7,064 bases of DNA from an uncultured Clostridiaceae bacterium (GCA_937900065.1 CALCDS010000050.1:1-7064); one strand, 5' to 3'. Positions 1-6,771 are shown, counted from the stretch's first letter. Notes: generated by a model not told the origin, from the sequence alone. Program-made: numbers and translations.

Positions 1-28
1 ATAATAAAAAAGAGGCTTATGCCTTTTT
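1..28 (-). terminator. Possible weak intrinsic terminator at the end of the spo0B-like gene
   Basis: Read on the minus strand, the last codons and stop of the spo0B-like gene form a small hairpin, AGGC-ATAA-GCCT, flanked by A-rich sequence on the 5' side and followed by a U-rich run after a single C. The stem has only four good pairs plus A-U pairs around a bulge, so it is much weaker than the terminator behind rpmA. The + strand can form the same hairpin followed by a T run, so it might also stop a convergent transcript. If it works, the spo0B-like gene would be partly separated from whatever follows beyond the left edge (obg by synteny). Confidence 0.3.
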
Positions 29-634
29 GGGTTTAACCTCTATAATGGCTGATGAAACATCATCACATGATTTACAATATACCTTTATATTCAGTGCGCT
101 TTTATAATCCAAGCTCTTGCTTGAATCAGATGACTGCATCTCTTTGGAAATATCAAAACAATTATTGCGAACGCCGCTTGACATAATTATATAAAGCATG
201 TCACCTTCAGCACATATTGTTATATATACACTGCTGTAATTATTTTTGCAGGCATTATTTAATATCTCATCAAAACATTTATCTATACAATATAATAAAT
301 CGCCTATATCATCATTATCATCACAAAGCTTATTTAAAAAATCGAGATCTGCATCAAAATCAACAGTAATATTTGACTTACGTGCCTTTAATACATTGTT
401 ATACAAAAGCAGAGAGAGTGACGGGTTATTTATCTTAAATATGCTGCCAATCAATTCAAATTCGATCAACATTTCATTGATATATTCTTTTGCTTTATCC
501 GATTTATTAAGTTGGAGGTAACCCCAAATCACCTGTATAAGATTAATAAAATCATGCCTCTGCTCTCTTAAATATCTTATTACTTCAGCATCATGGCAAT
601 CAGTTTGCAGTCCATTTTTACATTCCAAAAACAT
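17..634 (-). CDS. spo0B: Spo0B-like sporulation phosphotransferase / degenerate sensor kinase
   Basis: A 205-residue cytosolic protein. Residues about 20-55 carry the Spo0B alpha-helical hairpin signature: an arginine-histidine-aspartate with the likely phospho-acceptor His27, then Asn31, Gln34 and a G-Y-L-Q-L motif leading into a second helix. This is the helical pair that forms the four-helix bundle dimer in Spo0B. The C-terminal half resembles a decayed GHKL ATPase: an N-box-like E-I-L-N-N-A is visible at 123-128, but I see no proper D-x-G-x-G box or second glycine box, so autokinase activity is doubtful. In Bacillus subtilis, Spo0B relays phosphate from Spo0F to Spo0A and its gene lies between rpmA and obg, the same position as here. 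The ATG at 634 has only a weak purine-rich upstream stretch (GAAAGAAG), and an in-frame stop lies not far upstream with no better start between. Family assignment is fairly firm; phosphorelay function is inferred from fold and position, and a related sensor-kinase fragment is the alternative. Confidence 0.75.
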   Translation of the reverse strand: MFLECKNGLQTDCHDAEVIRYLREQRHDFINLIQVIWGYLQLNKSDKAKEYINEMLIEFELIGSIFKINNPSLSLLLYNNVLKARKSNITVDFDADLDFLNKLCDDNDDIGDLLYCIDKCFDEILNNACKNNYSSVYITICAEGDMLYIIMSSGVRNNCFDISKEMQSSDSSKSLDYKSALNIKVYCKSCDDVSSAIIEVKPKKA

Positions 635-689
635 GCTGTCATCTTCTTTCCATCTGGATAAAGTAAAACCAACAACAATTCAAGAGCAT

Positions 690-698
690 ATTATATCA
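690..698 (-). promoter_or_regulatory. Extended -10 promoter of the spo0B-like gene
   Basis: The minus strand reads TGATATAAT, an exact TG-n-TATAAT extended -10 element, between the terminator behind rpmA and the spo0B-like start. The predicted transcript start is near 683, giving a leader of about 50 bases. No convincing -35 hexamer lies 16-18 bases upstream, which is common for extended -10 promoters. A strong terminator directly upstream makes a separate promoter necessary, which supports the call. Confidence 0.5.
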
Positions 699-726
699 AG
701 ATTACCTTCACATATTTTATTATAAT

Positions 727-777
727 ACAAAAAAACACCTGCAAACACAAAATAGCTGGTTACAGATGTTTTTTTTG
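727..777 (-). terminator. Rho-independent terminator after rpmA, probably bidirectional
   Basis: On the minus strand, soon after the rpmA stop, an 11-pair stem forms between AACATCTGTAA (770-760) and TTTGCAGGTGTT (745-734). It includes U-G wobble pairs, has a loop of about 14 bases, and is followed by seven T. The opposite arm is preceded by a long A run, so the + strand also reads hairpin plus eight T. It would end the rplU-rpmA transcript and isolate the spo0B-like gene. Confidence 0.85.
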
Positions 778-789
778 AATATTCTCAAT

Positions 790-1059
790 CTATTGAGCCG
801 CTTCCTGAGTGGGATGAATGCTTACCTGCTTTTTATCCCTGCCTTTTCTTTCAAACTTCACTATTCCATTTATTTTAGCATAAAGCGTATCATCACTGCC
901 TATTCCTACATTAAGGCCCGGATGAATCTTCGTGCCGCGCTGCCTTACGAGAATATTGCCGGCAAGTACAAACTGACCGTCAGCCCTTTTTGTTCCTAAT
1001 CTTTTGGATTCACTATCCCTGCCGTTTCTGGAACTTCCTACTCCCTTTTTATGAGCCAT
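790..1059 (-). CDS. rpmA: Large ribosomal subunit protein bL27, without the N-terminal extension
   Basis: An 89-residue ribosomal protein L27, a component of the 50S subunit whose basic N-terminal tail reaches toward the peptidyl transferase centre. The sequence is typical: A-H-K-K-G-V-G-S-S-R-N-G-R-D near the start, then the V-R-Q-R-G-T-K-x-H-P-G-x-N-V-G core at about 38-52. The ATG at 1059 has a strong ribosome binding site (GGAGGTGG on the minus strand, 1067-1074). In most Bacillota L27 begins with about nine extra residues ending in F-F or L-F that the protease Prp removes. Here translation starts directly at Met-Ala-His-Lys-Lys, and an in-frame TGA seven codons upstream, with no start codon between, rules out an extension. 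Met removal before Ala would leave the same mature N-terminus. It follows rplU after 98 bases, with no prp gene between them, and is followed by a strong terminator. Confidence 0.97.
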   Translation of the reverse strand: MAHKKGVGSSRNGRDSESKRLGTKRADGQFVLAGNILVRQRGTKIHPGLNVGIGSDDTLYAKINGIVKFERKGRDKKQVSIHPTQEAAQ

Positions 1060-1157
1060 GTATAATCCACCTCCATTTCACAGAGTATGCCTAAAATTCA
1101 TATATACTGTTTTAAATATCATAAAGAACCATCAGCTATTTTGTGCCGTATTAAAAA

Positions 1158-1469
1158 TCACGCATTTATCTTTTCGATTTGAACCTTCGTATACGGTTGA
1201 CGATGGCCCTGTTTCCTGCGATAATCCTTTTTGGCTTTATACTTGAAAACAATTACTTTCTTTTCCTTGCCCTGGGCAAGTACCTTTCCTGAAACGCTTG
1301 CTCCCTCTACAAAAGGTTTTCCTACCGAAAGCTTATCATCTGCAGATACTGCCAAAACATCCTTGAACTCAACTGAAGAATCATCTTCTGCCTCAAGTTT
1401 TTCAATATAGATGATATCCCCTTCTTGAACCTTGTATTGTTTGCCTCCAGTTGCTATTATTGCGTACAT
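1158..1469 (-). CDS. rplU: Large ribosomal subunit protein bL21
   Basis: A 103-residue ribosomal protein L21, a 23S rRNA-binding component of the 50S subunit. It starts with the family hallmark M-Y-A-I-I-A-T-G-G-K-Q-Y-K-V and ends with the basic K-K-D-Y-R-R-K-Q-G-H-R-Q segment (about 80-91) that binds rRNA; the length is normal. The ATG at 1469 was chosen because the family signature begins there and a very strong ribosome binding site, GGAGGAGGTG (1475-1484, minus strand), precedes it. The reading frame is open to an ATG at 1508, but those 13 codons fall inside the leader RNA and match nothing in L21. It is driven by its own promoter with an L21 leader and is co-transcribed with rpmA. Confidence 0.97.
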   Translation of the reverse strand: MYAIIATGGKQYKVQEGDIIYIEKLEAEDDSSVEFKDVLAVSADDKLSVGKPFVEGASVSGKVLAQGKEKKVIVFKYKAKKDYRRKQGHRQPYTKVQIEKINA

Positions 1470-1541
1470 AAAAACACCTCCTCCACCAAGACTCGCCGTA
1501 TCAGGCACGCATAGCGTTTAAACCCTTAACGTGCGGTTCAC
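1470..1541 (-). ncRNA. L21 leader (cis-regulatory 5' leader of rplU)
   Basis: Between the predicted transcript start and the rplU start codon, the minus strand carries the block ACCGCACG-TTAAGGGTTT-AAACGC followed by TGCGTGCC, which I recognise as the conserved Bacillota L21 leader motif. A stem pairs GCACG (1534-1530) with CGTGC (1509-1505) around the conserved loop, and a short GCC/GGC hairpin can form just before the ribosome binding site. Such leaders are thought to mediate autogenous control of the L21 operon. The family call is from memory of the motif; the stem itself is seen directly. Confidence 0.75.
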
Positions 1542-1547
1542 TTTGCA

Positions 1548-1576
1548 ATTGTAGCATAATATATTCCATATGTCAA
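1548..1576 (-). promoter_or_regulatory. Strong sigma-A promoter of rplU-rpmA
   Basis: The minus strand has a perfect TTGACA -35 (1576-1571), a 17-base spacer, and a TACAAT -10 (1553-1548) preceded by TG at the extended -10 position. This is close to the ideal vegetative promoter and fits ribosomal protein genes. It starts only 8 bases after the rng stop codon; no terminator is visible between rng and this promoter, so upstream transcripts may also run in. Confidence 0.9.
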
Positions 1577-1584
1577 TTAACGCA

Positions 1585-3228
1585 TCAATGCGACACATCT
1601 ATTATTACCTTGTCTATACTGCCATTTGCGCCATGTATTATCTCGTCGATTCTGCCGTCGATCTTTAATGTTTTGGATGATGCATTCAGCATGCCATTCC
1701 TTGCTGCATTGATCTCAACTTTTGTTCCTTCTTTTACCAGGTTCTCAAAATCAGATTTTGAAAAATCATCTGTAAGATATTTGATTTTGAAATCTCCATA
1801 TTCAATATTTGACAGTCCGTCTATTATTATTTTTCGGTTATATTTAAGTTCAAGCTGCTTTATGATAAAATCATCGTTCTCATGTATATAATCCTCAATG
1901 ATATCGCTCATCTCCACAAGCACTGCAGGCACATCGGTTTCCTTAAAAATAGATTCGATCTTCCTTAGTATTATCATGATAACGGTCTTTTCATCAGCTA
2001 TCCTTCCGCTGCCCTCGCATACCGGACATTGTTTTTGCATTATAAAACTCAGCCTTTTGCCGACCTTTTTCCTGGTCATTTCAACCAGCCCAAGCTGTGT
2101 TATGCCAAGCACGCTGCTTTTGGTCCTGTCTTTTTTTAATTGATTTCTCAGCTCTTCAAGCAGCGCCATTTTCTGTCTCTCATCATCCATATCAATGAAA
2201 TCGATTATTATTATGCCGCCTATGTCCCTTATCCTAAGCTGCCTTGCAATTTCTCTGACAGCTTCCATATTTATGTCCATTATCGTATCCTTAAAATTAG
2301 ATGAGCCCGTATATTTTCCTGTGTTTACATCTATTGAAGTCAAAGCTTCGGTCTGATCGATTACTATATAGCCGCCTGATTTAAGCCAGACCTTTCTCGA
2401 AAGAGCCTTTTCAATCTCCTTTTCTAGTCCAAAGTATCCAAACATATCAGAACCCGAATCATAATATTCTAGCACTTTAAGTTGAGATGGTGAAAAAACG
2501 CCTATGAGTTCACGGGCCTTGTCATATGCATCCTTATCGTTTATGACGATTTTTACTGTGTCGCGGTTAAAAAGATCCCTTATTGTTCTGTAAACCATGT
2601 CAGCATCTTTATGCACCAGTCTCGGAGATTTTCCCTTTTGTGCTTCGCAGGCTATTTTCTCCCACAGCTTAACAAGAAAGCTTATATCTTCCTTAAGCTC
2701 ATCTTCATGCTTTCCTTCGGCCTCAGTCCTCACGATAAGCCCCATTCCGTCCGGCTCAAGACTTGACGCCAATGCTTTGAGTCTTTCCCTTTCATCCGCA
2801 TCCTCTATCCTTCTTGATATGCCTATATAATCGATTTTAGGCATAAGCACCATATACCTCCCTGGAAGAGTTATATGCGTGGTCACCCTGGCGCCCTTGT
2901 TCCCGGTAGGTTCCTTGGTCACCTGGACCATTATTTCGTCTCCCTGCTTGAGCACCTTGTTTATCATTATCTGGGATGAATTATCTCCAAAACCGTTCTC
3001 TTTATAATCGATTGCATCCTTGACATATAGAAAAGCATTTTTCTCAAAACCTATATTTACAAACGCAGCCTGTATGCCTGGAAGCACATTTTCGACAATA
3101 CCTTTATATATGTTGCTGACCGTTCTTTCCTCGCTGCTCCTCTCTATATGCACTTCCGCAAACCCGTTTTCATCCATCACCGCAACCCTCGACTCATGCA
3201 TGCCTGCATCGATATATATCTCATTCAT
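1585..3228 (-). CDS. rng: Ribonuclease E/G family endoribonuclease
   Basis: A 547-residue RNase E/G-type endonuclease that cleaves single-stranded, 5'-monophosphate-favoured RNA in rRNA maturation and mRNA decay in the cytosol. Visible parts in order: an S1 RNA-binding domain at about 37-125 (G-I-V-E-N-V-L-P-G-I-Q-A-A-F-V-N-I-G); an RNase H-like and 5'-sensor region; the DNase I-like catalytic domain with S-I-D-V-N-T-G (Asp300) and I-I-I-D-F-I-D-M (Asp343), equivalent to the two Mg-binding aspartates of Escherichia coli RNase E; and the zinc-link motif C-P-V-C at 401-404 followed by E-G-S-G. About 120 further residues form a small beta-rich tail, with no long RNase E-like scaffold, so RNase G is the better name. 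The ATG at 3228 follows GGGGAG by seven bases, and that ribosome binding site overlaps the stop of the preceding DUF2344 gene, indicating coupling. It lies directly before the rplU promoter, a common position in Clostridia. Confidence 0.95.
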   Translation of the reverse strand: MNEIYIDAGMHESRVAVMDENGFAEVHIERSSEERTVSNIYKGIVENVLPGIQAAFVNIGFEKNAFLYVKDAIDYKENGFGDNSSQIMINKVLKQGDEIMVQVTKEPTGNKGARVTTHITLPGRYMVLMPKIDYIGISRRIEDADERERLKALASSLEPDGMGLIVRTEAEGKHEDELKEDISFLVKLWEKIACEAQKGKSPRLVHKDADMVYRTIRDLFNRDTVKIVINDKDAYDKARELIGVFSPSQLKVLEYYDSGSDMFGYFGLEKEIEKALSRKVWLKSGGYIVIDQTEALTSIDVNTGKYTGSSNFKDTIMDINMEAVREIARQLRIRDIGGIIIIDFIDMDDERQKMALLEELRNQLKKDRTKSSVLGITQLGLVEMTRKKVGKRLSFIMQKQCPVCEGSGRIADEKTVIMIILRKIESIFKETDVPAVLVEMSDIIEDYIHENDDFIIKQLELKYNRKIIIDGLSNIEYGDFKIKYLTDDFSKSDFENLVKEGTKVEINAARNGMLNASSKTLKIDGRIDEIIHGANGSIDKVIIDVSH

Positions 3229-3240
3229 TTTTAATCTCCC

Positions 3241-3927
3241 CTAAAGCCATAAATTTTTAAACTTTCCCGACTCTTCGGTATAGGTCTCTTTCTTTGTAAT
3301 ATCCCTTATCCGGCTATCTTTAAGCCCCATATAAAGCTGCATCGCATTGAAAAGCAGTTCAGGGTTTAAGTTGCTCCTGCTTCCGGCTTTTATGGTTGTT
3401 TCAATCACAGATATCGGTCCATCGTTTGATTTCAATCTGATGTCGTATATCATTGGTTTTATATCCACCAACTTTTCCCCTTTCTTGCTTTCCTTCATAA
3501 CTTCGATTGAAGGCCGGTTTAAAAATGAATCTATAGATTTTTGGATTATGAGTTTGGGCTGTGGGTTTATGATTGTTATCTCATAGGATGCCGCATCCAC
3601 CATCGACATCAGCGAAGGCAATTTTTCATCGATCCTTTTTACCCAGAGTATCCTTATATCATCAGGCAAAGATCTATTCACAGCTTCAGCTATGGAATTC
3701 TCATCCATCTCAAATTCAAGCATGAAATCCATATATTCTCCCTCACTTGCCGTACCGACAGATACAGGTGTTGCAAATGACATATCGGCATGCGGGTTGA
3801 AACCCTTGGAATATGATATCGGCACTTTGGATCGCCTTATGGCTCTCTGCATGCACCTCATAAGGTCAAGATGGGATATGAACTTTACCCCTTCACCCTT
3901 CTTTAACTTTGCTATATAGCGCGCCAT
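3241..3927 (-). CDS. DUF2344 / TIGR03936 radical SAM-linked protein
   Basis: A 228-residue cytosolic protein of the TIGR03936 (DUF2344) family, whose members sit beside or are fused to TIGR03960 radical SAM proteins. The diagnostic N-terminal half is clear: G-x-x-V-K-F-I-S-H-L-D-L at about 11-22, R-A-I-R-R-S-K-V-P at 28-36, and S-Y-S-K-G-F-N-P-H at 38-46 followed by an alanine- and glycine-rich strand. The C-terminal half (about 110-228) is less conserved. Its biochemical role is unknown; gene neighbours suggest RNA modification or processing together with the radical SAM enzyme and RNase G, which is inference. I chose the ATG at 3927 because family homology begins there and AAGGGGGTG (3935-3943) lies at a suitable distance; an ATG eight codons upstream (3951) has no such support. 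The gene overlaps the end of the radical SAM gene by 35 bases in a different frame, which points to translational coupling and echoes the fused forms. Confidence 0.88.
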   Translation of the reverse strand: MARYIAKLKKGEGVKFISHLDLMRCMQRAIRRSKVPISYSKGFNPHADMSFATPVSVGTASEGEYMDFMLEFEMDENSIAEAVNRSLPDDIRILWVKRIDEKLPSLMSMVDAASYEITIINPQPKLIIQKSIDSFLNRPSIEVMKESKKGEKLVDIKPMIYDIRLKSNDGPISVIETTIKAGSRSNLNPELLFNAMQLYMGLKDSRIRDITKKETYTEESGKFKNLWL

Positions 3928-5767
3928 CAAAGCACACCCCCTTGCCTTCAAAAGATGTCATCCCACAGCCTGTGCATCCCATCCTGCAATCCTTGGTGAT
4001 CTTGCCCTCCATTGCCTTTTTGTGCTCATTTATCAAATATGCTTTGCTTACCCCTATATTTATATGGTCCCACGGGAGTATTTCATCATACTCTCTTTTT
4101 CGGTTTGCATAAAAGGCGGGATCGATTTTGTTTTTCTCAAAAGCTTTGATCCAAGAATCATAGTTGAAGTATTCGTCCCAGCCGTCAAATTTGCAGCCTG
4201 ATTTCCATGCATCGATTAAAACTTTTGAAAGCCTCCTGTCACCCCTTGCAAAAACCGCTTCCAAAAAACTCACATGGGGTTCATGCGTGTTATACGATAT
4301 ATGCCTTTTCTTTATCTTGCCATTTAAAAAAAGCTGCTTTTCTTTAAGCATGTCTATCGTATCCTGCGGTTCCCATTGAAAAGGAGTAAATGGTTTCGGC
4401 ACAAATGATGAAAGGCTCACCGTGACTTTCAGACCCCTCTTGCGCTTTTCCCTAGGTACGGTATAATATGCATCAGCCACCTTATATGCTAAATCGGCAA
4501 TGCCTGCAATGTCTTCCAATGTTTCCGTGGGCAAACCTATCATAAAGTACAGTTTTATATTGCTCCATCCAGACTCAAAGGATGCAGTCACAGAATTTAT
4601 AAGGTCATCTTCGGTAACACCCTTGTTTATAACATCCCTCATCCTCTGGGTACCTGCTTCAGGAGCAAATGTAAGGCCGGTCTTCCTGACTTTTTGTATT
4701 TCGTTTATCAAATCAACTGAGAATGAATCGATTCTAAGTGAAGGAAGCGATATGCCCACCTTATCCTTCTCATGCGCCTCAATCAGATCGGTCACCAGCC
4801 CTTTGATGTCGGAATAATCGCATATGCTCAGAGATGTCAGCGAAAGCTCATCATATCCCGTTGATTTTATAAGCTTTTCTGCATCATCTAAAAGTTTCTT
4901 TCGGCTTTTTTCCCTCACCGGCCTGTATACAAAACCGGCCTGGCAGAAACGGCAACCCCTGGTGCAGCCCCTGAACACTTCAAGCATTATCCTGTCATGC
5001 ACTATATTCATGTATGGTACTATCATTTTTTCAGGAAAATACGAGTCATCCATATGCCTTATTATCCTCTTGGATATTGTTTCAGGACAGCCTTCATAAA
5101 GAGGATAAAACCTTTTTATCGTGCCGTCGTCTTTATATTCAACATCATAAAAAGAAGGTATGTAAACCCCCTTTATGCCAACAATGGATTTTAAAAACTC
5201 CATTCTTGAGAGGCCCTTTCCCTTCCATGATTTATATTTCTCAAGTATTTCAAATATAACGTCCTCGCCCTCACCCATCACAAATATGTCGGAAATTTCC
5301 CATAAGGGTTCCGGATTATATGCGCATGGTCCGCCGCAGATCACAAATGGATCACTCCTTTGCCTCTCTCTTGTTAAAATCGGTATGCCTGCCAAATCGA
5401 GCATGTTTATCATATTTGTATAGCTCATCTCATATTGAAGCGTAAAACCCACAAAATCAAAATCCTTGATTTCATCCCTTGATTCGAGAGCAAACAACTT
5501 TATATGATTTTGCCTCATAACCTCCTCCATATCGGGCCATGGAGCAAATACCCTTTCACACCATATATCATCCTTCTCATTCAGCATGCTGTAAAGTATC
5601 CTCATGCCAAGATGAGACATCCCGACTTCATACACATCAGGAAAACAGAATGCAAACCTTATATCGATCTTTCCAACGTCTTTATGTATGCTGTTTACTT
5701 CGTTTCCAATATAGCGCACAGGCTTCGATACTTTATATAAAAGCTCGTCGTTTAGATTCACGGCCAT
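3893..5767 (-). CDS. TIGR03960 family radical SAM protein, function unknown
   Basis: A 624-residue radical SAM protein. The N-terminal part (about 30-175) looks like a cobalamin-binding-type Rossmann fold (P-D-V-Y-E-V-G-M-S-H-L-G at 43-54, C-G-G-P at 144-147, G-E-G-E-D at 165-169), but the D-x-H-x-x-G cobalamin ligand motif is not seen. The radical SAM core follows with C-x3-C-x2-C at Cys268, Cys272 and Cys275 (in R-G-C-T-R-G-C-R-F-C-Q-A-G), which should bind the 4Fe-4S cluster that cleaves S-adenosylmethionine. Further along are T-F-A-P-E-A-G-T at 366-373, G-L-P-T-E-T at 411-416 and F-V-P-K-P-F-T-P-F-Q-W at 455-465. A second C-x3-C-x2-C set (Cys594, Cys598, Cys601) with Cys612 lies at the C-terminus and may bind another Fe-S cluster. 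The ATG at 5767 follows AGGAG by eight bases. Length and motifs fit TIGR03960; the substrate is unknown. It leads the unit with DUF2344 and rng. Confidence 0.9.
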   Translation of the reverse strand: MAVNLNDELLYKVSKPVRYIGNEVNSIHKDVGKIDIRFAFCFPDVYEVGMSHLGMRILYSMLNEKDDIWCERVFAPWPDMEEVMRQNHIKLFALESRDEIKDFDFVGFTLQYEMSYTNMINMLDLAGIPILTRERQRSDPFVICGGPCAYNPEPLWEISDIFVMGEGEDVIFEILEKYKSWKGKGLSRMEFLKSIVGIKGVYIPSFYDVEYKDDGTIKRFYPLYEGCPETISKRIIRHMDDSYFPEKMIVPYMNIVHDRIMLEVFRGCTRGCRFCQAGFVYRPVREKSRKKLLDDAEKLIKSTGYDELSLTSLSICDYSDIKGLVTDLIEAHEKDKVGISLPSLRIDSFSVDLINEIQKVRKTGLTFAPEAGTQRMRDVINKGVTEDDLINSVTASFESGWSNIKLYFMIGLPTETLEDIAGIADLAYKVADAYYTVPREKRKRGLKVTVSLSSFVPKPFTPFQWEPQDTIDMLKEKQLFLNGKIKKRHISYNTHEPHVSFLEAVFARGDRRLSKVLIDAWKSGCKFDGWDEYFNYDSWIKAFEKNKIDPAFYANRKREYDEILPWDHINIGVSKAYLINEHKKAMEGKITKDCRMGCTGCGMTSFEGKGVCFDGALYSKVKEG

Positions 5768-5833
5768 ATCATCATCTCCTATTTAACCTTAATACATTGC
5801 TGCCCGAGGATTTAGAATTAAAGATTCTTTTAT

Positions 5834-5842
5834 ATTTTAACA
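5834..5842 (-). promoter_or_regulatory. Possible extended -10 promoter of the radical SAM / DUF2344 / rng unit
   Basis: In the 117-base gap after spoIVFB, the minus strand reads TGTTAAAAT, an extended -10-like element about 67 bases before the radical SAM start codon. The sequence 17 bases further upstream (TGCCCC) is not a -35 hexamer, so this rests on the extended -10 alone. A separate promoter is plausible because spoIVFB should be sporulation-specific while rng is a housekeeping gene. Confidence 0.35.
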
Positions 5843-5884
5843 TACAATGAGGAAATGGGGCACTCCATAAAAAGCTGCTTTTAT

Positions 5885-6763
5885 TTATATAATATTATCA
5901 AGCAATTTTCCAAGCGTAACATTTCCCGCATCCTGAACGATTCCATCGAACACCTGGGATTCTGTCAGGAATCCCTTCAGCTTCATGTCCTTCCCTATTA
6001 CGATTATTATATGATATTTATCAAGATCAATGTGTTTTATAATATCATTGACATATGCATCTTCAAATGCGCATATGAACCCTGTTTCCATAATCCCACT
6101 TTCAATAAGCTTACTTTTTTTATTTATCATGTCTCTTATGATTGTAAGCACCATAGAGCTCTCCTCCTGTCTGGAAGAATAAAGCATAAAAAAAGGCATC
6201 ACAAAAAAACTTATATTGAACTTTCCATATATAAGAAGCAATATGCCGGCTAAAAATATGCATATTGAAATTATTTTCCCGCTTAGTATGGCAAACCTGC
6301 TTGCCTTTTTAAACCCTATAAAATAATTGAGCACGGCTCTCAGTATTTTCCCGCCGTCGAGCGGAAAGCCGGGAAGCATATTGAACAAGAACAATACAAT
6401 GTTTATAGACATCATTTCCGTATAATAGGGCACAGGCACTTTGAAATGTTTCAGAAGCAATAAAAAAATAGCTGTCGCTGCATTGAACATGGGACCAGCT
6501 ATATTAATGACTATTTCCTTGTAAATTCCGACATAATCAAGGTTGTCTATCCTTGCCGTGCCTCCGAATGGAAAAAGTTCAATATCTTTTACCTTTATCT
6601 TTAAAATATAGGCTGACAATACATGGCAGAGTTCATGCAAAAACACAAATAAAAAGAGCAAGACCACATCCTTAAAATATCCTGCCGCAGTACAGACCAA
6701 AAAAAGCAGCACAAAATATTTGTTGATTTTGATCTTTGAGAAAGCTTTTTTTATATTTGGCAA
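5885..6763 (-). CDS. spoIVFB: SpoIVFB-type site-2 intramembrane metalloprotease with CBS domain
   Basis: A 292-residue peptidase family M50 protein. In Bacillus subtilis, SpoIVFB sits in the outer forespore membrane and cleaves pro-sigma-K, starting late mother-cell gene expression. The zinc motif H-E-x-x-H is at His43, Glu44 and His47, and the third ligand lies in P-L-D-G-G at Asp136, almost the same numbering as the B. subtilis enzyme (43, 44, 47, 137). P-F-G-G-T at 65-69 and I-A-G-P at 88-91 are further family marks. About six hydrophobic membrane segments lie at 16-30, 32-54, 83-105, 117-131, 157-180 and 183-195. The cytosolic tail from about 218 to 292 is a single CBS-like domain, which in this family senses ATP. 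The start is a TTG at 6763 with GGGAG eight bases upstream (6772-6776); no ATG fits as well. No spoIVFA gene is visible immediately upstream. A general M50 protease is the alternative, but position beside rplU and length favour SpoIVFB. Confidence 0.9.
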   Translation of the reverse strand: MPNIKKAFSKIKINKYFVLLFLVCTAAGYFKDVVLLFLFVFLHELCHVLSAYILKIKVKDIELFPFGGTARIDNLDYVGIYKEIVINIAGPMFNAATAIFLLLLKHFKVPVPYYTEMMSINIVLFLFNMLPGFPLDGGKILRAVLNYFIGFKKASRFAILSGKIISICIFLAGILLLIYGKFNISFFVMPFFMLYSSRQEESSMVLTIIRDMINKKSKLIESGIMETGFICAFEDAYVNDIIKHIDLDKYHIIIVIGKDMKLKGFLTESQVFDGIVQDAGNVTLGKLLDNII

Positions 6764-6771
6764 AAAAATGA

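Noticed and set aside
670..715. Sigma-H promoter before the spo0B-like gene
   Set aside because: A GAAGGTAAT resembles the -35 element, but the nearest GAAT is about 16 bases on instead of 11-12; the sigma-A extended -10 is better.
1060..1157. A decayed prp remnant between rplU and rpmA
   Set aside because: Reading the 98 bases on the minus strand shows stops and no Prp-like motif.
1470..1508. An upstream ATG that would lengthen L21 by 13 residues
   Set aside because: The added residues do not match L21, fall in the leader RNA, and the ATG at 1469 has the strong ribosome binding site.
3928..3951. An upstream ATG for the DUF2344 protein
   Set aside because: Family homology and a good ribosome binding site both point to 3927.
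3893..3951. Programmed frameshift fusing the radical SAM and DUF2344 frames
   Set aside because: The overlap has no slippery heptamer that I can see, and the downstream gene has its own ribosome binding site; simple coupling explains it.
5860..5884. Terminator after spoIVFB
   Set aside because: AAAAG/CTTTT around a three-base loop is a five-pair, nearly all A-U stem, too weak to call.
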